In this document: in pieces, positions 1-11,700 of the stretch
Numbering within the stretch: the stretch's first letter is position 1
How the letters are laid out: each line of letters begins with the position of its first letter
Position numbers and translations under genes: made by a program
Notes under the pieces: model-generated
What the model was told of the DNA's origin: nothing
Databases searched by the model: none
Seen by the model: only the letters and a program-made list of their open reading frames with translations
NCBI GenBank assembly: GCA_039704465.1
Contig: JASFAU010000004.1
Coordinates: 620,001 to 684,000, forward strand
DNA from: Plasmodiophora brassicae
Lineage: Eukaryota > Endomyxa > Phytomyxea > Plasmodiophorida > Plasmodiophoridae
DNA length: 64,000 nt
Direction of reading: 5' to 3'

Positions 1-795
1 CTTGAAGGTGATTTCGATCGATTGACAGAGCGCGATCTTGGAGTGCTGGATGGGAGATTGCCGGTCGCAGCTCTGGACGCGTGGTCAGCATCCGTAACGA
101 TTGATTTAACAACCGAAGCGGGAACCGTACTCGTGAGGTCTACCACGAAATATAACAATGAAATCACTTCGCAGGACGACCCATCGCCGTTTCCAATCTG
201 CGACGCTACGACTGCCTAGAACGTGCAGGTATGACGCGCGCACGAGCTGTGGTGCCTCGGCGTCACCATCGGCCCCAATGTCCTGGCACAAGAATTCAGA
301 AACCCGCCGACGACCCGGCCGATGCGTTCGCCTACCAGGCTGCCGCCGCCCCACCCGGACGCTGACATTGTCGCTATCGACGGCCGTCCATGCACCGCCT
401 ACAATTCCCAAATTGGACACGCGAGACGAATCCGACGCCGTTGCCCTCAGGCCCGTTTCCCGAAATGGGCAATAGCCAGAGCCTCCCGGGTGGCCAGATC
501 CTCTCAGTGGAGCCTAAAATTCTACGGACCTGATCCAGAACGGGTCGTGCACGATACACCCACTCCGATGTAGAAAGTGACACCATACTTCAAGGTAACG
601 CGTGAATTGACATGGGTGGGCCTCCCTCCGCATTCACAACTTTCCGTCTCGTCGGACGGATACCGCTAAACAATACAAGTTGTGTGGTGCCATCGGTACA
701 CGCTAACGATCTTGGAGAATCTTGGTGTTTCTGCCGACGTCTCTTCGTCGAGGAGAAGGTCCGGCGGGTGAAGGGGAGCAACCGGCCAGTAGGTA
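1..795. other. Unresolved left edge; possible gene fragments
   Basis: No confident gene. The + strand is open from base 1 to a stop at 217-219, about 72 codons without a required Met, so it could be the 3' end of a gene that starts outside the window. On the - strand an exon-like stretch near 230-150 reads DWKRRWVVLRSDFIVIF. That resembles the first strands of a PH domain (W-K-R-R-W-x-V-L), and it is preceded by a TTCTAG acceptor and followed by a GTAGAC donor. The two readings overlap and cannot both be right. The rest of the interval has only short, mutually shadowing open frames. Confidence 0.25.
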
Positions 796-2024
796 ATGAA
801 GCGGCCTGGAACAGCGGCGGTCGTGTCGGTGCCCGGTGCAGGCAGTGCTGTTGGCGATGTTGGCCATCGTCCAACCACGGCGGCAGGCCAGCGCCCGACG
901 ATACGCTTGTCCACCTGGGATCAGGAGCAGTTCATCAACATTCAGCGAACGCTGAAGTTTGTATCCGAAGGCGAAATTCTATTGTCGACACCGACTCGCC
1001 TCAAGAAACCAAAGGAGCCCGATCCCGAACCGGGTGAAGCGGCGACCCCGAATCAGCCCGACCCTGTCCATGAAATCCGCCAGCGCCTGCCCATCGTTCC
1101 GGTTAAGAATGAACTGCGGCGGTCCCGGACGATGGGGAGAATACGGAACAAGAACGCGCAGCGACATCTAATGGCCTGTCTCACCGAAGAAGGCAGACCA
1201 AAGCCGGGTGCGTTGAAACGCTGCTCGTCTTCCGTCACCTTCCTTCCTCGCCATGAATTGCACGATGCCAACTTCTACCGGTACCAAGGCGAATCCTCAT
1301 GGAACAATATTTGGCGAGTACCCAAAGAGCGCCTGAAGTACGTTGCATCGCAGAAGAAGAACCAGTGTACGCAAACCGTTTCGCGTGTTGAACTTTCGCC
1401 CCGTGCTGATGGAGTCGTGGTACAGACGCCATTGAGAGCATCGAGGCCGCGTTCAGGAAAGAATTTAACCAAGACGAAGAGTCGATGCGCATGCGCAAAG
1501 AGCGTCATGACCAGATCCTGGCGACATTCCGCGTTCAGCGACTGAGGAATTACGCGCGAGAAATTCGGCATAGCGCTAGCGTTAGGCGGTCGGTATGTGC
1601 CAACATGCCGAGGCCGAAGTCCAACAAGGCTATCCACCAATGGCATGTTAGCAACGAGCTATCGCGACCTAAGGTCAATAGGAACCATCCTGAGCGTGCC
1701 ATCGGCGCCAGGGACATGTCCGAGTACAGAGGCCTCCTCAACGATGCTGTCTTTGGGAACGACTATGAGGTCACTAATGCTGCGTTCGCGTATGCGCACG
1801 ACGTGTACGCGTCCGTCCAAGAGCAGAAACAACGTGATCTCTATGACGCGCTGTCGGGCGAATACCAAGAGCAACGGATCCCTGCGAGCCAAAGGCCAGT
1901 ACCGATCAAGCGTGACCGCTTGGATTCCATAGTTCGAAGTACGAAGGAGTGCCGTCAAGAGCTTGGCGCATTCGAAACAAGGCTGGAAGCGCTCGCCAAA
2001 TCGGCACTGACGGCGGACGAGTGA
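796..2024 (+). CDS. Hypothetical protein, two exons
   Basis: Not recognised. The first exon runs from ATG 796 to about 1369. A 59-nt GTACGC...TACAG intron (about 1370-1428) then restores frame through phase 1, into an exon with DEESMRMRKERHDQI and the C-terminal part NDYEVTNAAFAYAHDVYAS. The stop is at 2022-2024. The protein is about 390 residues, basic and charged. The N-terminal third is Pro-rich and the C-terminal half is probably helical, with YDALSGEYQEQRIPASQ. No signal peptide or membrane span is visible. The gene converges with the PTPA gene, about 120 bp away. The spliced model rests on the frame match across the intron; the start is the first in-frame Met and is uncertain. Confidence 0.5.
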
Positions 2025-2142
2025 TAGCAAGTTCCGCGTAATAAACGAATTGTTGATTAGTATTACACTCCTACTACCGAAATGACCATGCGCGGCTATC
2101 GATACGACGCCAGCGGTGGGCACAGTTCAATGAGTTCCTTTA

Positions 2143-3336
2143 TCAGTCGAAAGGAAGCGGACGTCTCTGAACGCTGACGGCGCTTGGGACCGCAATCCCA
2201 CAGCAAGACGGAAATTCACTTGTCGAACAGCAAGCGTCCGCCCGATGGTCAACGTTTTCATCATCGTCATGGCCGTCTTGAAAGTCGATCAAGGATCCGA
2301 ACAGGAAGTGCTGCATGATGGGAAGCTTGTTCAGCACTTCCGCCATGTACATCTTCAACATGCCCGAGTTGACTTTGTCCCATGTCTTCACAGCGGATAT
2401 GTCGTCCAGCATTGGCGAATGCCATCGCAGCGACGCGCAGGTCTTGATCGAATTGATGAATTTTATGCATGCGAAGTACAGGTAGTCATCTGCCATCTCA
2501 TCGACAATATCTTTGTCGCGTATTGCTCGTGGTCGAACAAATTTGTGTCCTGCAAAGGCCTACCATAAGAGCCGGGTCCCCCATATCAAGCATTCATCGA
2601 CGTACCCACAAGCTGAGAAGACCCGAACAGGAAGGGCAGAAAATGGTAATCATCAAGGCCCCAGACACCATGCGACCCAGCAGGCTCCAGCCAGTACTGA
2701 AGCTGGAGCTGACGCATCACCTCCATATATCTTTGCACAACATCGTCAAAAATGGGTTGGGCGTCAGCAGCAGAACCTTACTTGACAAAGACAGCAAGAA
2801 CCATCGCTGGGTAGTCATCCGCGCAGACGACGCCCAGCTTTTCAAGACACAGCAACCAGCACATAAAGTTGGCCTCATGCCCGGTCCCATAATCGATCCG
2901 CTGCTGATTGCCAAAGCTCTCTTTGAAGTATCCGCCGAGCTCAACGATGGCATCTGGCCCAACGCCCGCCGCCTGCATCAGCTCCTCGATGTGCGTTGAC
3001 ACGCGATCATAGAACGTTCGGAATGCTGGATTGCCGAAACGCGACATTGCATTATCCACCGGCGGGATTTCATCAGTCCAGCGAAGCAGGCTGTTTAACA
3101 TGCTCACAATCCTCTCGACACTCTGTAAATCCACGATCACAGCACGAACACACGCTCTAGGTTAGCGCACATACCGGCGAGATGGGACCGACATCGGTGA
3201 TTCGCTTCCCGCGAACGGCACCGTTCAGCCGCTCGATGAACGCGACGAATTCGGCGAACGCTTGGCTGTCCCGGAAGCGTGCCAGGCTCTGCGCGCTGAC
3301 GATGCGCTTGCGCGGCTCACGGAAAGCGATCGCCAT
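2143..3336 (-). CDS. PTPA: PTPA: PP2A phosphatase activator (peptidyl-prolyl isomerase type)
   Basis: Homologue of phosphotyrosyl phosphatase activator (yeast Rrd1/Rrd2), which loads and activates the catalytic subunit of protein phosphatase 2A in the cytosol and nucleus. Four or five exons are needed. Exon 1 is 3336-3175 (54 codons, [14 protein letters not shown]). A 52-nt intron (3174-3123) precedes an exon with [19 protein letters not shown] and the family signature [15 protein letters not shown]. Next is a short exon around 2725-2610 with [16 protein letters not shown]. The last exon carries [14 protein letters not shown] and [15 protein letters not shown]. All joins keep frame. Domain order and length match the family. 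The C-terminal 45 or so residues after SLIDF are low-complexity and may include unrecognised intron. Confidence 0.93.
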
Positions 3337-3559
3337 ACGGAGCGCCTGGCCAGCCGTCAGCGGCTTTGCGGACCCGTGACACGGACACGACTCGCGATTG
3401 GCAGAATGGTGTCAGTCGTCGACCTGCCAGCGCTCCGGTTAGAGTGGACCATAGGCGGACCGAATTAAGCCAGCAGATTAGCGTGTGCAAGGAAGTCGAA
3501 GACGATGTATTCATGGGACGAGATGGACTTGAGCGTGCCGCCGGAGCCTTGTCGGGAGC

Positions 3560-4050
3560 TCATTCGGCGGCTTTGCGCGCGTGTTCATGGCTGGCCACGG
3601 GAACGCCCAGGTCACGGCGGGCAGATGACTTAGGCGGAATCGGGGTCACACCACTGCATTCAGCGAATGCCTCGTGGCAGTGTTCGTAGCTACACTCCAG
3701 GCACGACCGCGACATCTGGTCTATCATGCACTGGATAAAGCAGTTCTTCTTCGTGCATTGGGCATCTTGTCCATAGCTATATTCAGGGTCAGATAGGGGT
3801 AGCAAAGCAGACGGGTACAGTTTGACCATTCGGCGCAGGGCTTGCTGAGGCCAGCCTCGCGTTCCATGCAGACCGTAGTACAATGCTCGTTGCCACGGCA
3901 CTTGCCGCCGCACTTGGCAGTCAGCTCCTGCATCTTCTCGTGCTGCGACGTGGCATCGGCATCCTTAGGCCCAAGGCAAGCGCCCCCGTCGCCTTCAGCA
4001 GCGCCGAGCGCAAACGCAACCCCAATCAGGACAACGGCCAGCATCTCCAT
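3560..4050 (-). CDS. Small secreted cysteine-rich protein
   Basis: No family recognised. ATG 4050 opens a typical signal peptide (MEMLAVVLIGVAFALGAAEG) with cleavage likely near residue 17-20. The mature part is short and very Cys-rich. Splicing a 51-nt intron (GTCAAA...ATATAG, about 3826-3776) joins ...KPCAEC to YGQDAQCTKKNCF in frame and gives about 14 cysteines in roughly 125 mature residues, an even number consistent with disulfides. Without splicing the first frame stops early and the second lacks a signal peptide, which supports the intron. A secreted or effector-like role is only inferred from size, signal and Cys content. Confidence 0.6.
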
Positions 4051-4740
4051 AAACTACGGTGACTTCGATGGTAGAATGCCCCCCAGGCGTCGGCATGCGG
4101 CGATGCCGTAGCGGTGTCGCGGGGGTTGACCATAGCTCCAAATTTGGAGCCCCCGCCCCGTCAAAGAACAGCCGCTGTACCTACTGTCCGCGCCGAGATA
4201 CAGGCATACAGCACGTCTGCGCCGAGATACAGGCATACAGCACGTCTGCGCCGAACACAACAGTCGCCAAGAGGATGCCAGAAGCGTATGCAGGTACATG
4301 GCTTTACGGGATTTGACAACAAGTCCAGGCTCCAACTGGACCGTCTGCCTACGTACGTACTGTAGATTTGTCGTCCGACACCACCGACAGTGTCGGTAAT
4401 CGAATCCGACATCGTTGACATCGCCATTGCCGTGGGCACTCGGTGGTTCACCTGACGCACGACTTCTGTACGACACGTATTGGCAATGCTGACCAAAATC
4501 CACGTACCACAAAGACGATCAGCACGTTGTAACGGGGCATCATCGGGCCAAGAGTCCAAGACTTCCATATCGTTATCGTTTTTCGTCAGCGGGCAACAAC
4601 ACGAACTCTCCAGATGACTCCATGCGCTATAACCAATTGCGGGCGTCACGAATCCTGCTGAGAGAGCGACCGGTGGAGATGCTCTAAGCTAGTACTAGAC
4701 CAGAATTCTTGGTTAGAGCAAGCCAGCTATGCCATTCGTC
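4051..4740. other. Interval without a confident gene
   Basis: Between the cysteine-rich gene and the transporter. Two long overlapping - strand frames (4649-4161 and 4512-4054) are open but resemble nothing known, and both run through the 29-bp tandem repeat. The - strand Met near 4540 begins MMPRYNVLIVFV, which could start a short secreted protein if two introns are assumed. I do not call it. Confidence 0.3.
4191..4254. repeat. 29-bp direct tandem repeat, 2.2 copies
   Basis: Two identical 29-bp units (4191-4219 and 4220-4248) starting CGCCGAGATACAGGCATACA, followed by a partial third unit (CGCCGA). It is a small minisatellite in a gene-poor interval. Confidence 0.9.
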
Positions 4741-4754
4741 CAATGGTATAAAAG
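4739..4754 (+). promoter_or_regulatory. Possible CCAAT/TATA core promoter
   Basis: CCAAT at 4739-4743 is closely followed by TATAAAAG at 4747-4754, about 230-260 bp upstream of the transporter start codon. The motifs fit a eukaryotic core promoter, but no transcript evidence is available. Confidence 0.3.
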
Positions 4755-4980
4755 AACTGTCAGGTGGAAACGACTAACTCGACCAGAAGCCAACGGCCAA
4801 TGCGCCCGTCCCGTGATGGCCACTCTGTTCCGTCTCCACCGTGGCGACGGACGACTGTACACGGCGCTATTTTTAACGGGTCAGTGCGGCACGGCAGCCC
4901 CATCTGGACCGTGCGGTCGCACACGCGCAAATTATCACTGAGTCGTCGACTCGTCGTCCCGCAGTTGGCGTCCATAGATC

Positions 4981-6339
4981 TTGGGGAAGCAGCTGTGTCA
5001 CTGCGCAATGGACAGCCATGGAAGCAGGTCGCAAGACAAGGTATTGCGCGCTAAGCGGGCCAGCCTTCTGGTCGTCTTGAGCGTTATGGAGATTGGAGGG
5101 CGAGCGATGTCGACCCTCATTGCGCAGCCGTTGAAGTTCCACGTTGCAGGCGGCAACGTCCCTCTTTCGATTCCGATGATGCATTCGATGCTGGAGAGCG
5201 GCAGCTTTATTCTGTCGCTGCTCGCTTGGGTTAGCTTCAGTCTCTACAGACGAGGTCGTGTTACCATTGACAACTGGAGGTACAGAGTCAAGGTGTATGC
5301 GCTAATGGGTCTGCTGGACTGCGTTAGGTACAACCGGAACGTCTGGTTCAATATTGTGTTTCTCACTTTGGGGATAGTGGTGTGAGCGGGTCCATCGGAT
5401 TGAACATATTGCCAGCGTCTATTTTTACGCTGTTAGGGTCAACCGCTATCGTGTTTTCTATCATTCTTTCAAGGGTATTCACAAACAAGAAGGTTAGCCC
5501 TGTGCAGTTGCTTTTGAATGGGATTCATGACTAAGGCTGGAATACTCTGCTCAGTTCACTCTATGGCATTACGCCGCGGTTGTGTTGACTGTTAGCAGTG
5601 TGGTGTTTCTGTTTGCTTCCATGGACGACACCACAAGAAACCCACGAGATGTTGTCATTTCACCAGATGCGATACTAGAACAACCTGTGTCGCAGGTTGT
5701 CGCGTTCCTGTGTTGTTTGATGAGCGCGTTTCTAATTGCACTTATCGGTGTCCTGAACTACGTATTCTTCAAGCACGAACAGGTCAAATATGATTTAGCG
5801 ATCATTCTTGAGAACAATGCAATTCAGTCGACGTTTGTGTTCGCGTTCCTGCTTCCAGTCGTACTGTCGAGCAAGGAGTTCTCGCTTTGGGGAACCGTCT
5901 ACAAAAGGATCCAACTGAATGGCCAGACTCCTCTATTTACTGGCGTCTGCGTTGGAATCTTCTTGTGTATGTTTCACAGAGCTGAACTATCTAACTGAGT
6001 TATTGACTTTTGTTTGTAGCACGCCCGTTAACGCTGTTCTCATCTGTCGCGACAACAGCCTTCTCAAGTGCTGTGTTGACGCGAGCACTTGGAGGACCCA
6101 GGCGATTAGTTGTCATGGTCATGAGCGCTCTCATCTTTGGGGATCCTATGCCGGCCTTGAAGCTCCTGTCTGCTGCCTTCATGTTCTTCTCAACCTTAAT
6201 ATACGTTGTAGGAGGCTACAAGCTCCAAAAACAAGAAGCACTTCAAAAGTCTGCAACCCGAGTGGAGATGGTCAAGATAACTCCAGACGCCGGGGAACGC
6301 AGCAGCAGTACCAGTGCCAGCGTCATGACCAGACCATGA
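4981..6339 (+). CDS. CRT-like transporter of the drug/metabolite transporter superfamily
   Basis: A multi-pass membrane protein in several exons. The first exon contains RASLLVVLSVMEIGG and SFILSLLAWVSFSLY. A 51-nt GTACAA...GATAG intron (about 5331-5381) then joins MGLLDCVS to GVSGSIGLNILPASIFTLLG in frame. The D-x-x-(S/A)-G and N-x-x-P-(A/G)-x-x-x-L-L pattern is that of chloroquine-resistance-transporter-like (CRT/CLT) and SLC35-type DMT carriers. Later exons give AFLIALIGVLNYVFF, NNAIQSTFVFAFLLPVVL, and a last pair of helices from LTLFSSVATTAFSSAVL to MFFSTLIYVVGGY, ending in a Ser-rich cytosolic tail. Roughly ten helices are expected. The start could be Met 4981 or the in-frame Met 5008. 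Substrate is unknown; the middle exon borders were not fully resolved. Confidence 0.65.
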
Positions 6340-6715
6340 CACCCGTTCTCCTTTGTAATGTTATAAAAAGTATAGTCACTACAGTACGCATTGGTAGGGA
6401 CTGTATGTGTCAGTAGGTACTCCTCTTCGCTATCCCCGTCGATGAGGATGCCTATGTAGTTGAGCAATCCGCGTGCTCTGCAGATGACACCTGTTGTTTC
6501 AGTGTCAGCTCCAGATGCCCCCCCTCCCCTGCCCCGTCGACTTCTTCTGTCTTCTCTTCCAGTCGCCTTCTGCGAGTCTAAATTGGTGCACGTCGCGAGT
6601 CGCGACTGGGCGGCGTCAGTTTGGGCGCCTTTGGACGACCGGCCGCCGACATGATGTAGTCCGCACGAGTGGCCTCGGTGTGGAGACTGGGGCGTGCCGG
6701 GTTTTCACATTTTAA
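6340..6715. other. Intergenic interval, no gene seen
   Basis: About 375 bp between the transporter stop and the aldehyde dehydrogenase start. It holds AT-rich transporter 3' sequence and a C/T-rich stretch near 6520-6570. No supported coding or RNA gene. Confidence 0.5.
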
Positions 6716-8489
6716 TTGGGCCGGTTGAGATACGACAAGGTCATGGCGATCTTTGAGGGAGCTGGGGAGGCGCGTGACAAACGCGAGACAGTGACGGTGC
6801 CACCCGAAAAGTTGGCGTACCGTGGTCGGCAGTACACCGTTCCAGTCGGCCTGTTCATTAACAACGAATTCGTTCAGTCGGTGTCTGGAAAGAAATTCCC
6901 AACAGTTAATCCGTAGGTGCCAAGCCGGAATGTTATATACGATTCATCAAAGCTCAGACGCATCTGTTCAGTGCGACCGAAGAGCCGATTCTGGAGTTCT
7001 ACGAGGGAGACGCCTCCGATGTCGATATCGCTGTTTCAGCTGCCTCCGCTGCATTTGCTGAATGGTCAAAGGTGGCTCCAGCCACGCGCGGGTTGTTGCT
7101 GGCCAAATTGGCAGATCGAATCGAGGCCAATGCTGAAGAGCTAGCCGAACTCGAATCACTCGGGAACGGCAAACCGAAATCGGTGGCCTTGCAGGCAGAC
7201 CTTCCCCTAACAGTCGCAACATTCCGCTACTATGCTGGATGGTCAGACAAGATTGTTGGCAAAGTCGTTGACACAAGTCCAGATTTCCACACGTACACAC
7301 GTCACGAGCCAATCGGGGTCGTGGGCCAGATAATCCCTTGGAATTTCCCGCTCCTAATGCTGGTCGGTTTTCTGTTGTTAAGCATATCTCGGTGACCTGA
7401 CAGCATGAGACAGGCATGGAAAATCGCTCCTGCTCTGGCATGTGGGAACACTATTGTTTTGAAGGTCGCGACCTGCTCGTACCGTGTCGGACAGAACGTG
7501 CTGATACGCCTTGTCAGACCTCCGAGAAGACCCCGATGACAGCCTTGAAGATCGCAGAACTAATCGTTGACGTGGGGTTCGCGCCCGGGGTCGTAAATAT
7601 CATTTCCGGTTATGGGCCTACTGCTGGCCATGCAATTGCGACGCATAAAGGTGAAAACAGATTCACTGCAAGGTGAAATAACCTCTCTGACGACAGTTTG
7701 TCAGACATCCACAAAGTCGCATTTACGGGTTCAACGGCGTCAGGCAAGAAGGTCGCGGTCGCCGCCGCTGAATCGAACATGAAGAAGGTCACAATGGAGT
7801 TAGGCGGCAAGTCTCCAAACATCATCTTCCCCGATGCTGATCTTGACCAAGCGTGCCAGTCAGCGTTCATGGGCATCTTCTTCAACTGTGGCCAGTGTTG
7901 CTGTGCTGGGTCACGTGTTTTCGTCCACGAGAAGATTTACGACGCATTCATTGCGAAATTCAAGGCGCTCATGGACCGTTCCTGCGTTGGCGATCCTTTC
8001 GACAGCGACACGACGGTCGGGCCAATTGTCGATAAGTTGCAGTTTGATCGCGTGTCGAACTACATCAAAGCGGGCATTGCTGAAGGCGCGTCCGTCGAGC
8101 ATACTGCCAGTAAGCCTAGAAAGAGACGCGGTTACTTCATTGCGCCAACGCTGTTCACGAACGTCAAAGACGAGATGGGAATCGCGCAAGAGGAGATCTT
8201 TGGCCCCGTTGTCTGCGTTCTGAAGTTTTCCAGGGCGGATGAGGTAATTAAGCGTGCGAATGCAACCACCTATGGTCTCGCAGCTGCTGTCCACACGAAA
8301 GATCTGCAAACCGCGATCAAGATGACGAACGAGCTGCAGGCGGGCACGGTCTGGGTTAACTGCTACAACGTCTTCAACACGGCGATGCCATTCGGGGGAT
8401 ACAAGCAGAGCGGTGTCGGGCGTGAACTTGGGGAGTACGCCCTCTCCGAGTACACCCAGGTCAAGTCAGTCGTCATGAAGGTCGCCTAG
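6716..8489 (+). CDS. Aldehyde dehydrogenase (ALDH1/2 type)
   Basis: NAD(P)-dependent oxidation of aldehydes to carboxylates. Exons carry [18 protein letters not shown], then [16 protein letters not shown]...SLGNGKP, then the coenzyme-binding [25 protein letters not shown], and [17 protein letters not shown] with [10 protein letters not shown]. The long 3' exon (from about 7700) has [12 protein letters not shown], the general base in MELGGKSPN, and the catalytic cysteine in [13 protein letters not shown]. It ends [13 protein letters not shown]. About four short introns are needed; one begins GTAGGTGCC after position 6915. Length (about 500 residues) fits the class 1/2 tetramer. A Cys replaces the usual Gln in FNQGQCCC. 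A second Met at 6743 is an alternative start. No clear organelle targeting signal. Confidence 0.93.
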
Positions 8490-8766
8490 GAAATTACTGT
8501 TTCGGCAACAGTACTTGACGTATAATGCACTCTTCGTCAAATCTGAACCACCTGTTAATATCGAGCGACGGCTACGTTCGAAAATCTATATGGAACTCGA
8601 GGGTGGATAGAACATAATGCATGCCGCCTACGAGTATGACAGATCTGTCCAGAAATAGAAAAATCGAGAACTTGATCAGCGCGCGGATTGGCGATAGGCA
8701 GACAGTCCATCGGGTGCGTGTGCCTGCCACGGTGCAGCGTGCAGTCAGTCATACCTCGTCATTGCC
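8490..8766. other. Intergenic interval upstream of the coiled-coil gene
   Basis: About 275 bp with no recognisable gene; presumably the 3' UTR of the dehydrogenase and the promoter of the following gene. Confidence 0.4.
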
Positions 8767-11700
8767 ATGGCCACGGGTGCGACGTCGTCTGCCGACGACC
8801 TGGCCGAACAGTATCGCGAGAAGCTTAGGCGTCTGGTGCCGGAATGGAAGCGCCAGAAGGAGGTGATCAAGGAGCTCGAAGCGCAGCTCGACGCCGAGCG
8901 ACAGCGCGCGGACGCCGACGTCGAGAAGGAGCGGTCGCGAGCAGAGGACGCAGAGGCGCAGGTCGCCGCTTTACGAGGGAAGCTGATGAAACTCGTCCCA
9001 GAATGGAAACGTCTACAAGCTGTCGAAAAGGACCTGAATGCGAAGTTGGAACGTGCGACAGCCGCCGTCCGCGAAGAGGTTTGAACCCTCGCATAGGCGT
9101 GGTTAGTGTACTAATGCGTTCTTTGCAGAGGCGAAAATCGTCCACCTCGTCTGAACTGGCGTCTCGATCCGTCGACGAGTTCGAGCGTCTGACGTCGGAG
9201 CTCAGCGATGCGAACCGTCAGCTTGCTGATTGTGAGTCGGAGAGAAGCCAACTTCGCAAAGCATTAGACGCTGCAGATGAGGAGATTGCCGACCTTGCAG
9301 AGGAGAAGAAAGACCTTGTGCGTGCCATCGAAAAGGCGAAACACGATTTGGACATCCTTAGACAGCGAGAAGCTGAAACGCAAGATGATCTGAACCGCGC
9401 CTTGGACGATATCGATAATCTTCGACAGGCATTGGCAGTAGCGGAATCTCGCAACGTCAGTTATTTGTTCAACACGTGCTGGCTTTGCTTGTATTGATTG
9501 CAATATGTGTTTGCACCTTAGACTACAACAGAGCCTGACTTAACTGAAACGACCATTCTCAAAAGTCAACTGGAGAAGGCAGCCGACGAGCTCGAACGCC
9601 AACAGACTCAGTTCGATGCCGCTATTCGTAAACAGGACGAAGACAGGGATGCTTTGCAATCTGTACTGAACGAGCTCAACACTCTGCGGGCAGAGTATGC
9701 CGACCTTCAAGGCGAACGTGATGATCTTGAGGAGAAACTGAAGGTCTCGTCATCACGCGCCGATGCAGAGGTTAGTTGATTATGCTTATATCGTTCTTCA
9801 TGAAATATCTGATCATAAAATGTCAGACACAGTACGGCGATTCGTCATCCGAATCTGAAGGAGCAACACAAGAGCTGGAACAACTCACACTGGAACTTCA
9901 TGAAGCTCGGCAGAGAGCAAGTGATCGCGATCTCGTGTTTTCGAAGCACCTTGAATTAGTGCAGGCGCAAGAAGAGCTAGTAGCGAATTTCGATTTCGTC
10001 CGCAAGCAGCTTGACTCCAAGAACGCTACTATCAAAAACCTGATCGCTGAGATGGAAATACTTCGCCACAGGCAGATGCGGACAGCCTCGACGTCAGACA
10101 AAGAACTCCAACAACTTCAGATGGAAATTGCTCGGCAGTCCTCTTTAATCGACAGGTTAACTTCCCAGCTTGTTGCAGCGCATGCTGAAGTTGACAAACA
10201 GGTACGCTGTCTGTTTGATGTTGCGTGTCGAGCTAATGTATGAATCAGGGTGCCAGAGTCCAGCGGCTGCAAGCGAAACTAGATAAGGCCTCAGAGCGCC
10301 CGACCAAAGCTGAGCTCCTTAAAGCTCGACAGGAGATCAAGTCGCTTACGAGGAAATTGGAAATGAGCGAAAGCGCGCTTGCTGCACTTCGGGACGACCT
10401 GGTCGGCTGCATGCGTTGGTCACATCGATTTATCTGACGGCTTCTGTCTGCAGCGAAATGCGACCGCGGAGGTTGAGCATGCTCGTGATCTTCGTGTGGA
10501 AATTGAGCAGCTTCGTGCGAACGCGGCAGAGTTGGAACAAGCACACGAGGATGCCATTTCCGAGATTGCAGACCAGCTGCGTCAAGCGGAGCAGGACTTC
10601 GAATCGGTCAAGTCGCAGCTGTCAGCTAGCTACGATGCTCGCGAGACAATGGAGAGCCAACTGGTACATGTGGGGCAGGGTTGGAAGGATATGTCGCTGA
10701 TTTAAAATGCAGGATGCTCTGAAACAAGAATCGGCGTCCACTGTGACCCAACTAAACGCTCAGATAGACGAACTGCGAACACAGTACAATGTTGTCGAAG
10801 CTGCTCGAAGCGCCCTTGTTGCCGATGGTGATGCCCTCGATAAAGAGAATCAAGATCTTCAAGAAGAAGTACAACGGCTGAAGGAGGAACTGAGCCGCTT
10901 GGTTTCCGAAAACGTCAGGATGCCTCCCCAAATGCCATCGTTTGTCTAACTGGAAATTGCAGGAATATGAGCGCAGACAGTCTGAAGAATTCCAGTCACA
11001 AGTTCCCGATCTTATGAACTCACAGGACGAAGGCCCTTTGCTCGTGAATAATACTGCTCCTGAAATCGAGGAGCTGCGCGCTTGCAACGTCGAGCTGCAG
11101 CGGGAGCTCGATTCTGTAAGAGCTGAACTCGAGAATCTAGATCGCCAAGAGGAAGTACATCGTCTTCAAGAGGAACTCAGTCGTTTGTTCTCCGAAAATG
11201 TCAGAGGGCTTTCCGGATGTCGTATTTTTCCTAATAGCGAATTATAGGAGGATGAGCGAAGTAAAGTTGAGCAGCTACAGGCGCGAATCGACGAGCTTGA
11301 GAATTCTCAGAGCAAGACCTCATTGTTTTTGAAGGGCGATTCTCCTGAGGTCGAGGAGTTGCGATCTCGCTTGTTTGAGTTACAGCAAGAACTGGATTCT
11401 GCAAGAACTGAAGCTCAGACTCGAGTCGAGTTGCTGGAGGTACGTACGCTCTCTCATGTAGTTGGAGTTAAGGTTGATGTTATATGCAGAATCAATTACA
11501 AGAAGCTGAGGAACGACGTGTTGAATTGTTACTGGAGATCAACGTTCTCAAAGAGCACACCGCCAGTCCTCAAGAAGAATCAGCTGGAAACCTCAATGGA
11601 AACATCAAAGCTGTGCCGAATGGGGAGGTGCCCGATGCGAAGTTGCGCGATTCATTTTCCCATGTCACGTCATTCGAGGTAGGACTTTATGTGTACGAAC

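Noticed and set aside
4191..4254. Tandem repeat considered as a CRISPR array
   Set aside because: The units are directly adjacent with no spacers, only two copies, and the genome is eukaryotic.
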